The notes under the pieces were generated by a model that made no database searches, was not told the DNA's origin, and saw only the letters and a program-made list of their open reading frames with translations. Both the position numbers and the translations under genes were made by a program. This document shows, one piece after another, positions 1 through 5,733 of a stretch of 10,926 nucleotides of DNA (the first letter of the stretch is position 1; every line of letters starts with the position of its first letter). The DNA is from Planctomycetota bacterium. GTDB taxonomy: Bacteria; Planctomycetota; SKW154. Location of the stretch: the NCBI GenBank assembly GCA_026418755.1, contig JAOAAR010000031.1:1-10926 (forward strand), read 5' to 3'.

Positions 1-1
1 C

Positions 2-751
2 GTACACGATGAGTTGGCGTGGCGCCGGGCGCTACCACTTTTCGCAGGAATCGGAAACCGCCTCGCATCGAAAATCTACAAAACCGCCATCTCTTCCCCT
101 TCCCCCCTCGATTCTCTTAAAAGCGACTCCCTCAAATCTACTCTCCCAAAACGAGCCATTGCAGGACTGCTCGATTTCGTGCGCATTGTGGATTCCATCA
201 AAAAAGAAGGACTCAAGCCTTCTGAATCTCTTCGTCTTGTTCTCAAAGAGGGTTATTCGAGAATTCTACAAAGTAAGTATCCCGACTGGAGGTCGCGAGA
301 AGAAGATATCTTACAGATGGCTGATTACGCAGCCTCTTTCGACTCCACAGAAGAGTTCCTTTCTCATCTGGCAATCTCAACTTCAGTAGTCGCTGAGACT
401 ACAATTGTAGGTGATGCGAAAGAAGAGGAGGTTCTGACTCTCTCAACTGTACACCGTGCGAAAGGGCTCGAATGGCGCGCCGTCTTCCTCCTTTGGTGCG
501 CAGAAGGAGCCCTCCCTTCCTCACAATCTCTCGAAGAATTAGACTCAATAGAAGAAGAACGGCGTATCTTCTATGTCGCCTGCACCAGAGCAAAAGAGAT
601 TCTCGTTCTTCTTTATCCCCGACTTCGCACACTCACAAGAAAATGGCAGATTCCTACCGACGGAAGCATTCTGCAGGAACCTTCTCGGTTCTTAAGGGAA
701 GTCCCAAAAGAATTGTATGATGAGTATATTGTTCAGGAGGAAGAAAGATGA
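2..751 (+). CDS. UvrD/Rep-family (superfamily 1) DNA helicase, C-terminal part, 5' end outside the window
   Basis: This is the last 249 codons of an ATP-dependent 3'-5' DNA helicase of the UvrD/PcrA/Rep type, which unwinds DNA in repair and replication restart. The frame is open to the left window edge, so the ATPase Walker A and B region lies upstream. Visible parts are a WRRALPLFAGIGNRLASKI stretch near the start, which fits the conserved 'L..L.GIG...A..I' segment of domain 2, then motif V (STVHRAKGLEW, about 443-475), and motif VI (EEERRIFYVACTRAKE, about 551-598), whose arginines contact ATP and which places CTRAKE where family members have (I/C)TRA. The protein ends about 50 residues after motif VI, so it lacks the long C-terminal tail of many PcrA proteins. 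The stop overlaps the next start (ATGA). UvrD, PcrA and Rep cannot be told apart from this part alone. Motifs are seen; the family assignment is firm. Confidence 0.93.
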   Translation, partial: VHDELAWRRALPLFAGIGNRLASKIYKTAISSPSPLDSLKSDSLKSTLPKRAIAGLLDFVRIVDSIKKEGLKPSESLRLVLKEGYSRILQSKYPDWRSREEDILQMADYAASFDSTEEFLSHLAISTSVVAETTIVGDAKEEEVLTLSTVHRAKGLEWRAVFLLWCAEGALPSSQSLEELDSIEEERRIFYVACTRAKEILVLLYPRLRTLTRKWQIPTDGSILQEPSRFLREVPKELYDEYIVQEEER

Positions 752-1254
752 AAGAAGTAGGATTTGAAAAAGCGCTTTTGCGTAAGTATCCGCTACCTGT
801 CGTGCTTGCCACATCACTCGATAAAAATAATCAACCCAACATCATAACACTCGCTTGGTACACACAAACCTCCGTCAAACCTTTGATGTTCGCCATCTCC
901 ATTGCACACAACCGTTATTCTTACGAAACGATTCTATCAAGCGGCGAGTTCGGACTGGTTTTCCCCCCAGCAGACTGGGCTGATGCAGCACTCTTCTGTG
1001 GCACCCGCTCAGGCAGAGAAACCAACAAGTTCCAACAAACAGGACTCGTACCACTTAAACCATCGAAGATTCAGACACCATTGATTGAAGACGCAAACGC
1101 CGCCTTCGAGTGCCGCCTCGTCGCAGTCACCCCCACAGGCGACCACTCAATTTTCGTCGGAGAAGCAGTCGCTGCCCACATCTCAGATGAACAGAAACCA
1201 GGACTCTACCTACTGGACAAAGGCTACAAACTCGGTCCTGTCAGAAGCAAGTAA
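748..1254 (+). CDS. Flavin reductase-like, FMN-binding split-barrel protein (flavoredoxin type)
   Basis: The 168-residue length is normal for the flavin reductase-like domain family, small cytoplasmic proteins that bind FMN and pass electrons from NAD(P)H or another donor. The N-terminal block PLPVVLATSLDKNNQPNI is the family's opening strand and turn, followed by the core 'TLAWYTQTSVKPLMFAISI' and 'HNRYSYETILSSGEFGLVFP'. The segment FCGTRSGRETNKF (about residues 88-100) resembles the flavin-contacting loop of flavoredoxins, and the middle AAFECRLVAVTPTGDHSIFVGEAV is the usual closing strand pair. The start is fixed by an AGGAGG site 7 bases upstream. The start overlaps the helicase stop by 4 bases, which implies one transcript and translational coupling, though no functional link between the two is obvious. 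The physiological donor and acceptor cannot be read from the sequence. It ends 96 bases before the convergent rpsN stop. Confidence 0.88.
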   Translation: MKEVGFEKALLRKYPLPVVLATSLDKNNQPNIITLAWYTQTSVKPLMFAISIAHNRYSYETILSSGEFGLVFPPADWADAALFCGTRSGRETNKFQQTGLVPLKPSKIQTPLIEDANAAFECRLVAVTPTGDHSIFVGEAVAAHISDEQKPGLYLLDKGYKLGPVRSK

Positions 1255-1350
1255 TCCCAACCACACAAAGAAATCGAAAAAGCCAAAAACCAACTATTAA
1301 ATCGTGTGCCCCTGAAAATCAATACCTCATCTACTCTGGCTGGCTACACT
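1255..1350. other. Convergent intergenic gap between flavin reductase and rpsN
   Basis: This gap separates two converging genes. Read on the minus strand it contains two T runs but no GC-rich hairpin directly before them, so I could not identify an intrinsic terminator in either direction. There is no reading frame resembling rpsH, the gene that normally follows rpsN: the first ATG after rpsN on that strand closes after three codons. Confidence 0.5.
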
Positions 1351-1536
1351 TTACCAAGATGCTTTGCGCAAACCCGGAATTTCACCCTTATGAGCAAGAT
1401 TACGGAGGCAGATTCTGCATAACTGAAATTTTCTATAATATCCGCGGGGCCTCCCACATATCTGACAACGGTTATAACGCCGAGTACTGAACTTTGGCTC
1501 CCGCTTCTGCTTCTCAATCAAACATTTCTTCGCCAA
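1351..1536 (-). CDS. rpsN: 30S ribosomal protein S14, type Z (zinc-binding)
   Basis: The 61-residue length and sequence identify the short zinc form of S14, which sits in the head of the small subunit and helps assemble it. Four cysteines in a C-X2-C...C-X2-C pattern (C24, C27, C40, C43; CQIC and CRIC) form the zinc ribbon, and the end GEIPGLRKASW is the typical C-terminus. The start is TTG at 1536, chosen because a GGAGG site lies 8 bases upstream and the protein then opens MAKKCLIEK, which is standard. It follows rplE after 17 bases and is the last ribosomal gene of the cluster; rpsH, expected next, is missing. Confidence 0.97.
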   Translation of the reverse strand: MAKKCLIEKQKREPKFSTRRYNRCQICGRPRGYYRKFQLCRICLRNLAHKGEIPGLRKASW

Positions 1537-1553
1537 ATCCTATGCCTCCAACA

Positions 1554-2129
1554 TCATCCTTTGGACACCGTCTTTTCCACCGCCTTCCCAGGTTTGTAGA
1601 ACGGAATCCCAAACAGTTTCAGAAGTTCCATAGACTCCTCTTTTGAAGACCTGCCAATCACTATAGTAACATTCATCCCCTGCGGCCCCTCTGACTTATC
1701 TATGTCAACCTCGGGGAAAACAAACTGGTCAGATAACCCTTGCGAGAAGTTACCAAAATTGTCAAAAGCGGTCGGTGAAACCCCACGAAAGTCACGCACT
1801 CGAGGCAACGCTATATTCACAAACCTGTCCAGAAATTCATACATCCGCTTCCCACGCAGAGTAACAAAGCAGCCCACCAACTGCCCTTTACGAAGCCTGA
1901 AACCAGCAATGTGCTGCTTCGCCTTCGTCAATTTCGGCTGCTGCCCTGTGATTGCCGCTAAATCCCTCGCCGCTCCGTCCAGAAACCGCCTGTCATCTTT
2001 CGCCTTCCCCACACCCATCGAGACCACAATCTTCTCGATGCGCGGCACCTCCATAACATTCTTGTATTTGAATTTCTCCATCATCTTCGGAACAATCTCT
2101 TTTCTGTATAGTTCCAATAACCTCGCCAT
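1554..2129 (-). CDS. rplE: 50S ribosomal protein L5
   Basis: L5 binds 5S rRNA and domain V of 23S rRNA in the central protuberance and contacts the small subunit head. The 191-residue product has the family blocks in order: EVPRIEKIVVSMGVGKA near residue 27, then ITGQQPKLTKAKQHIAGFRLRKG, the VTLRGKRMYEFLDRF region, the RDFRGVSPTAFDNFGNFSQG loop, and a closing GMNVTIVIG strand and FGIPF. Length is slightly above the usual 179-185 because of a few extra C-terminal residues. The start ATG is preceded by a purine-rich GGAGAGG site. The gap to rplX is about 35 bases, the longest within the cluster. Confidence 0.98.
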   Translation of the reverse strand: MARLLELYRKEIVPKMMEKFKYKNVMEVPRIEKIVVSMGVGKAKDDRRFLDGAARDLAAITGQQPKLTKAKQHIAGFRLRKGQLVGCFVTLRGKRMYEFLDRFVNIALPRVRDFRGVSPTAFDNFGNFSQGLSDQFVFPEVDIDKSEGPQGMNVTIVIGRSSKEESMELLKLFGIPFYKPGKAVEKTVSKG

Positions 2130-2164
2130 TTACCTCTCCTCACCATCACTCCTCAAACCTATAG

Positions 2165-2506
2165 TCACTTCTTCGTCTCAATCACACCTCCACACTTCCT
2201 ACAAACACGCTCCTTCTTGCCCTCATCAACCTTTATACCGATACGCACAGGTCCCTTGCAGTTCTCACACCAAAGCATCACATTCGACACATCAAGTGGT
2301 GCCTCTTTCCGAATCCGCCCACCTTGCGGGTGCTTTTGGCTCTTTCTCACATGCTTATACACAAGGTTCACCCCTTCAACTACCACCCTCCCTTCCTTCG
2401 GATGAACGCGGATAACACGCCTCGGAAGACTCCCCTTCCTATTATCTACCTTATCGTCGCCACTTATCACAACCACCAAATCACCTTTACGAATGTGAGT
2501 CTTCAC
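2165..2506 (-). CDS. rplX: 50S ribosomal protein L24 with C-terminal four-cysteine ribbon
   Basis: L24 is an assembly initiator of the large subunit that binds the 5' region of 23S rRNA through an N-terminal KOW fold. I place the start at the GTG at 2506, giving 113 residues opening MKTHIRKGD, because GGAGGGAGG lies 5 bases upstream and the KOW segment normally begins a few residues from the start. An in-frame TTG at 2530 would add eight residues (MCKRREVE), overlap rplN, and has no clear site of its own. The block VVVEGVNLVYKHVRKSQ is diagnostic. The loop after GDDKV (residues 21-30, DNRKGSLPRR) differs from the usual KGK-type loop. At the end, C80/C83 and C102/C105 form a C-X2-C pair set that could hold zinc, as in many non-proteobacterial L24 proteins. 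Confidence 0.95.
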   Translation of the reverse strand: MKTHIRKGDLVVVISGDDKVDNRKGSLPRRVIRVHPKEGRVVVEGVNLVYKHVRKSQKHPQGGRIRKEAPLDVSNVMLWCENCKGPVRIGIKVDEGKKERVCRKCGGVIETKK

Positions 2507-2522
2507 CTCAACCTCCCTCCGC

Positions 2523-2891
2523 TTACACAACCTCAGCCGCCAGAGAGACTATCTTCATAAAATTCTTCTGTCGCAACTCCCGAGCAATCGCACCAAATAC
2601 CCGCGTCCCCCTCGGCGAACCATCCTTGTCAACCAGCACCGCAGCATTCGAGTCAAACCGAATAGAAGTCCCATCATCCCGCCTTGTGGTCATCCTCTGG
2701 CGAACAATTACCGCCCTCACAACCTCTCCGGGCTGAATCTTAGAGCCCGGAAGCGCCTTTTTGACGGAACCCACTATCACATCCCCGATAAAAGCGGTTC
2801 TGCGGTTCCCGGCGCCGACCACCTTTATACACATCACCTCTTTTGCACCTGTGTTATCCGCCACCACCAACTTTGTCCTCATCTGTATCAT
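2523..2891 (-). CDS. rplN: 50S ribosomal protein L14
   Basis: L14 is a beta-barrel protein at the subunit interface, contacting 16S helix 14 and 23S rRNA. The 122-residue length is exactly typical. It opens MIQMRTKLVVADNTGAKEVMCIKV and has the conserved GDVIVGSVKKALP, the VVRAVIVRQ strand, the IRFDSNAAVLVD block and the final GTRVFGAIARELR and F-MKIVSLA-EV segment. The start overlaps the rpsQ stop by 4 bases (ATGA), so the two are probably coupled in translation. Confidence 0.99.
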   Translation of the reverse strand: MIQMRTKLVVADNTGAKEVMCIKVVGAGNRRTAFIGDVIVGSVKKALPGSKIQPGEVVRAVIVRQRMTTRRDDGTSIRFDSNAAVLVDKDGSPRGTRVFGAIARELRQKNFMKIVSLAAEVV

Positions 2892-3190
2892 TTAATATCT
2901 CCAGCATCCTTAATCTCACCCTCTTTCCCTTCATAAGAACGGCGGAGAATCTCAACAAGTCTCCACCTTTTATTCTTACTCAAAGGTCTTGTCTCCATCA
3001 CCCTGACCACATCCCCGATTTTCGCCTCATTATGCTCGTCGTGCGCCCAGAGACGCATCGTCCGCCGAACATACTTCCCATACAAGGGATGCTTAACCAA
3101 ACGCTCCACATCCACTATTATCGTCTTCTCCATCTTGTCACTCGAAACGACTCCCTCTAATGTCTTCCCTCTTCTGCGCCCATCTACCAT
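2888..3190 (-). CDS. rpsQ: 30S ribosomal protein S17
   Basis: S17 is a primary 16S rRNA-binding protein that stabilises the 5' domain. I place the start at the ATG at 3190, preceded by GGAGG with a 10-base gap, giving 100 residues beginning MVDGRRRGKTLEGVV. The frame is open upstream for another 14 codons, but that would overlap rpmC and matches nothing in the family. The OB-fold core is clear: GVVSSDKMEKTIIVDVERLVKHPLYGK, WAHDEHNEAKIGDVVRVMETRPLSKNKRWRL. A charged tail of about 20 residues follows (RRSYEGKEGEIKDAGDIK), longer than in E. coli S17 (84 residues) but not unusual elsewhere. Confidence 0.96.
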   Translation of the reverse strand: MVDGRRRGKTLEGVVSSDKMEKTIIVDVERLVKHPLYGKYVRRTMRLWAHDEHNEAKIGDVVRVMETRPLSKNKRWRLVEILRRSYEGKEGEIKDAGDIK

Positions 3191-3191
3191 A

Positions 3192-3422
3192 TTAAGATTT
3201 CCTCCGACGAGGGTCTTCCTTAGGTCTCTCAAGTCCCAATTGCCGCTCTCTCATCACAGTCTCAATCTGCGCTATCTGCCGCTTCAGATTCCGCCTCTGC
3301 CCAGGATTCTTCGTCTCTTCATCATACGCCTCAAACGCCTGCTTGAAAAGTTTCTCTCTCAACTCATTCAGCCTCTCTTTCAACTCCGTCTCCGATAACT
3401 GCCTCAACTCCCATACTCTCAT
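3192..3422 (-). CDS. rpmC: 50S ribosomal protein L29
   Basis: L29 is a small helical-hairpin protein near the exit tunnel, close to where signal recognition particle and trigger factor dock. The 76 residues start MRVWELRQLSETELKERL, the normal N-terminal helix, then LRFKLFKQAF-like sequence (LREKLFKQAFEAY) and the second helix RNLKRQIAQIETVMRERQ. The highly charged tail runs to the stop. The start overlaps the rplP stop by 4 bases and has a GAGG site 8 bases upstream. Confidence 0.97.
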   Translation of the reverse strand: MRVWELRQLSETELKERLNELREKLFKQAFEAYDEETKNPGQRRNLKRQIAQIETVMRERQLGLERPKEDPRRRKS

Positions 3423-3835
3423 CTCACAGTCCTCTTAACAAACTTCACCTTGATTGGCATCTTATGAGCCGCCCTTAAAAGCGCCTCTTTCGCAACCTCC
3501 TCTATAACCCCTCCCACCTCATATATTATCTGCCCAGGTCTTACAACCGCCGCCCAGTACTCCGTATCCCCCTTCCCTTTACCCTGCCTCGTCTCCTGTG
3601 GCTTCTTACTTATCGGCTTATCAGGAAAAACCCTAACACACACTTTCCCCTCCCGATGCAGAAAGTGGGTCATCGCAATCCGCCCCGCCTCAATCGTCCT
3701 GGCCGGTAGCCAGCAGCGTTCAAGCGCCATCAAACCGTAGTCGCCAAACGCCACAAAATTACCCCTCGTCGCCCTCCCCTTCATACTCCCGCGCTGCTGC
3801 TTCCTATGCAGGATTCTCTTCGGCATTAACCTCAT
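3419..3835 (-). CDS. rplP: 50S ribosomal protein L16
   Basis: L16 lies near the A site and peptidyl transferase centre and helps position aminoacyl-tRNA. The 138-residue length is normal. Diagnostic blocks are MPKRILHRKQQRG, the RGNFVAFGDYGLMALE strand, WLPARTIEAGRIAMTHFLHREGKV, FPDKPISKKPQETRQGKGKG (the conserved loop that reaches toward the peptidyl transferase centre) and YWAAVVRPGQIIYEV. The start ATG at 3835 gives three residues before MPKR; it is favoured because AGAAGGAG sits 7 bases upstream, while the ATG at 3826 has only a poorly spaced site. The gene overlaps the end of rpsC by 32 bases, the largest overlap in the cluster. Confidence 0.98.
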   Translation of the reverse strand: MRLMPKRILHRKQQRGSMKGRATRGNFVAFGDYGLMALERCWLPARTIEAGRIAMTHFLHREGKVCVRVFPDKPISKKPQETRQGKGKGDTEYWAAVVRPGQIIYEVGGVIEEVAKEALLRAAHKMPIKVKFVKRTVR

Positions 3836-4484
3836 CGCTTTGCTCCTTCTTCACCACCGGATATTCACCTTTATATATCCATACCTGAATACCTATCTGT
3901 CCATACTTCGTGGTTGCCTCCACAAGAGCATGGTCAACATTGGAACGAATAGTCGAAAGCGGGATTTTTCCCATTATCAGATGCTCTTTTCGCGCCATCT
4001 CCGAACCTGCAATCCGCCCCTTAAGTTGTATCTTTATACCTTTGGCACCCGCCTGCATCGTCAACTCTGCCGCCCGCTTCATAACACGCCGATGATGCGC
4101 CCTCCTCAGCAACTGCTCCCTTATCCCATCAGCCACAAGCCACGCATCCAGTTCGGGCTTCTCTATCTCCACTATTCGTGGTGGCAGAACACTCATCTGC
4201 GTAAACTTCTGCAACTCACTTTGCAACTTGTCTATCTGCGAACCTCTCCGCCCTATCAAAAGAGCAGGTCTCGCCGTAAATATCACAACACTCACCTGGT
4301 CGTGAGTCCTCTCTATATCCACACGACTTATCCCTGCAAAACCGTAATTCTTCATCACAAACTGGCGTATCTTGAAATCCTCCACGATGTATTTGCCGTA
4401 CTCCTTCTTCTTCGCAAACCACCGCGAACGCCACGGCTCAACAACCCCCACCCTCACCGCAAGCGGAGTCAATTTGTGCCCCAT
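3804..4484 (-). CDS. rpsC: 30S ribosomal protein S3
   Basis: S3 lies at the mRNA entry channel of the small subunit head and contributes to helicase activity on mRNA. The 226-residue protein has a standard start MGHKLTPLAVRVGV, an N-terminal KH type II domain with the GRRGSQIDKLQ loop (about residues 78-88), and the C-terminal domain with GIKIQLKGRIAGSEMARKE (about 149-167) and GQIGIQVWIYKGEYP. A short acidic tail ends the protein (DEVNAEENPA), and its codons overlap the rplP start. Its own ATG shares one base with the rplV stop (TAATG), so translation is likely coupled. Confidence 0.98.
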   Translation of the reverse strand: MGHKLTPLAVRVGVVEPWRSRWFAKKKEYGKYIVEDFKIRQFVMKNYGFAGISRVDIERTHDQVSVVIFTARPALLIGRRGSQIDKLQSELQKFTQMSVLPPRIVEIEKPELDAWLVADGIREQLLRRAHHRRVMKRAAELTMQAGAKGIKIQLKGRIAGSEMARKEHLIMGKIPLSTIRSNVDHALVEATTKYGQIGIQVWIYKGEYPVVKKEQSDEVNAEENPA

Positions 4485-4900
4485 TACTTCTTCTTCTCCT
4501 CCTTTCTTACTACTCCTGCCTTTTCTACCTTCTCTCCTTTTCCTTCTTCCTTCTGTGCGACAGCAACGGTTATGTGCGAATGATACCTTTTATACGGATG
4601 CGCCCTCCCCCGCGCACACGCACGCCACCTCTTTATGAAAGGCCCCGTGTCAACATACGCACCCACCACACACAGTTTATCTGGCACTATGTCTAACCTC
4701 TTCCTCTGACTCTCATAGACAGCATTCGCAACCGCACTTTCGAGAACTTTCCTAATCATAGCGGCAGAGCGCTTCGGCGAATTGGAGAGAATGACACGAG
4801 CATCGTTCACATTCTTTCCACGAATCGCATCAATCACCGGACGCGCTTTCGTCGCCGAAATCTTCGCAAACCGCCAAACAGCTCTAAACTCTCCTTCCAT
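4484..4900 (-). CDS. rplV: 50S ribosomal protein L22, first gene of this ribosomal operon
   Basis: L22 lines the nascent peptide exit tunnel through a long beta-hairpin and is the site of many macrolide-resistance changes. The 138-residue product has the family start FRAVWRFAKISATKARPVIDAIRG, the helix AAMIRKVLESAVANAV, and a hairpin region GPFIKRWRACARGRAHPYKRYHSHITV (about residues 87-113). That hairpin has a Cys and an HPYKRYH stretch in place of the commoner RAxxIxKRxSH. A lysine and glutamate rich tail of about 25 residues follows. Uniquely here, rplV heads its transcript: rpsS, its normal upstream partner, is absent and a promoter is seen at 4936-4964. The Shine-Dalgarno site is weak (AAGAG, 9 bases upstream). 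Confidence 0.97.
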   Translation of the reverse strand: MEGEFRAVWRFAKISATKARPVIDAIRGKNVNDARVILSNSPKRSAAMIRKVLESAVANAVYESQRKRLDIVPDKLCVVGAYVDTGPFIKRWRACARGRAHPYKRYHSHITVAVAQKEEGKGEKVEKAGVVRKEEKKK

Positions 4901-4935
4901 ACATTAATTCTCTTAAAATATGAAAGAGGTTTTTA

Positions 4936-4964
4936 AGTTTACAAATCCACACCCCAGAAGTCAA
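4936..4964 (-). promoter_or_regulatory. Predicted sigma70-type promoter of the rplV ribosomal operon
   Basis: On the minus strand a -35 box TTGACT (4964-4959; one mismatch to TTGACA) is followed after exactly 17 bases by TAAACT (4941-4936; four of six matches to TATAAT). The expected transcript start is near 4929, leaving about 28 bases of leader before the rplV ATG. Boxes and spacing are seen; activity is inferred. Confidence 0.65.
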
Positions 4965-4971
4965 GCATTTG

Positions 4972-5000
4972 TTGAAATTCATCCGCAGAAAAATTAAAAT
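4972..5000 (+). promoter_or_regulatory. Predicted sigma70-type promoter of ridA
   Basis: A -35 box TTGAAA (4972-4977) is followed after exactly 17 bases by TAAAAT (4995-5000). Each has five of six consensus matches. The start of transcription should be near 5007, about 26 bases before ridA, with the ribosome binding site inside that leader. The two divergent -35 boxes, this one and that of rplV, are only 7 bases apart. Confidence 0.68.
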
Positions 5001-5032
5001 CCTTTCAAGGCTCTTGTAGAAAGGAGATTCCG

Positions 5033-5413
5033 ATGATGAAAAGCATCAGCACAAGCAAGGCGCCAAAAGCGGTCGGACCTTACTCTCAGGCGGTCACCGC
5101 TAACGGGTTCCTCTTCACATCAGGACAGATTCCCCTCGACCCCGTAAGCGGTGAAGTCCTGAAAGGCTCTATATCCCAACAAACAGAATTAGCCCTTAAA
5201 AACCTGAAGGCTGTTATAGAAGCAGCAGGCTCATCACTCTCAAAAACCCTCAAAGTGACACTCTACATCACCGATATGAACAGGTTCGCCGAAGTCAACG
5301 AAGTTTATGCAAGGTTCTTCACAGGAGAGATTCTTCCTGCACGCTCTTGTGTACAAGTCTCCGCCCTGCCTAAGGGAGTAGATGTCGAAGTTGACGCCAT
5401 AGCGTTGCTATAA
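5033..5413 (+). CDS. ridA: RidA/YjgF-type 2-iminobutanoate/2-iminopropanoate deaminase
   Basis: RidA proteins are cytoplasmic homotrimers that hydrolyse reactive enamine/imine intermediates, made by PLP enzymes such as threonine dehydratase, to 2-oxoacids and ammonia. The 126 residues match the family along the whole length: APKAVGPYSQAV near the start, FLFTSGQIPLDPVSGEV, ALKNLKAVIEAAGSSL, and the signature LPARSCVQVSALPKGVDVEVDAIAL. The arginine of PARS (R104, equivalent to R105 of E. coli RidA) binds the substrate carboxylate, so this is likely an active deaminase of the archetypal type; the matching glutamate (E119) is also present. An AGAAAGGAG site lies just upstream; either of two tandem ATGs (5033 or 5036) could be used. 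It has its own promoter and diverges from the ribosomal operon. No terminator is evident after it. Confidence 0.96.
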   Translation: MMKSISTSKAPKAVGPYSQAVTANGFLFTSGQIPLDPVSGEVLKGSISQQTELALKNLKAVIEAAGSSLSKTLKVTLYITDMNRFAEVNEVYARFFTGEILPARSCVQVSALPKGVDVEVDAIALL

Positions 5414-5598
5414 CCTTAATAAATGTGTTGTGCCGCTTTCTTTCAACAATTGACGAATCAGAGTAACTCCCCAAACCCTTGGACTTGCAAAGCAAATTCT
5501 CCTTATGCGCCTTGAAGAATCTCGATTAAAAACTGGCTCAACGCATAAGAATCTACTGAGCACATCTCTCTTTTTTGAGTTTGCGGAAGAAGGTACCG
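5414..5598. other. Intergenic region after ridA, no gene seen
   Basis: No reading frame here resembles a protein. An 8-bp perfect inverted repeat, CTTATGCG at 5502-5509 and CGCATAAG at 5542-5549, encloses 32 bases. It has no T tract next to it, so it does not look like an intrinsic terminator. I could not find a convincing promoter for the downstream operon, though one is expected in this stretch. Confidence 0.5.
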
Positions 5599-5733
5599 AT
5601 GCTTAAAGCAAAAGTTAGAGAACTTCTGGATTCCATAATTCTAAATAGATTAAGACCAAAAGAACGAGTAAAATTGTTACTTGTCTGCGCGGAATACGCA
5701 AACAGTATGCAATGGGGAGCAAAACTGTGTTGA
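5599..5733 (+). CDS. Candidate small ORF, 44 codons, overlapping the oxidoreductase start
   Basis: An ATG at 5599 with a good site (AGAAGG, 5 bases upstream) opens a 44-residue frame starting MLKAKVRELLDSIILNRLRP and ending SMQWGAKLC, closed by TGA at 5731-5733. Composition is that of a basic amphipathic helix pair (VRELLDSIILNRL; ERVKLLLVCAEYA), with no signal peptide or known motif. Its stop overlaps the likely GTG start of the next gene by 7 bases, as expected of a coupled leader or small gene. An upstream in-frame stop at 5557-5559 shows it is not the tail of something longer starting near ridA. It may be a real small protein, a leader peptide or chance; I do not recognise it. Confidence 0.4.
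   Translation: MLKAKVRELLDSIILNRLRPKERVKLLLVCAEYANSMQWGAKLC

Noticed and set aside
9..389. A 126-codon plus-strand frame at the left edge with an ATG
   Set aside because: It overlaps the helicase frame, which has clear motifs and is open to the window edge; the ATG frame is a shadow.
1702..2415. A 237-codon open frame on the plus strand opposite rplE and rplX
   Set aside because: It lies wholly antisense to two certain ribosomal genes, its composition is Ser/Pro/Thr-rich as expected of a complement frame, and it has no family resemblance.
3804..3835. The 32-base rpsC/rplP overlap as a sign of a sequencing frameshift
   Set aside because: Both proteins have full-length, normal termini and rplP has its own well-placed ribosome binding site, so the overlap is real.
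3840..4583. A 247-codon open frame on the plus strand opposite rpsC and the end of rplV
   Set aside because: Antisense shadow of rpsC; product is His/Leu/Thr-rich low-grade sequence without any motif.
5426..5448. TGTTG...CAACA inverted repeat just after ridA as a terminator
   Set aside because: Only a 5-bp A/T-rich stem with no downstream T tract; not enough for an intrinsic terminator call.
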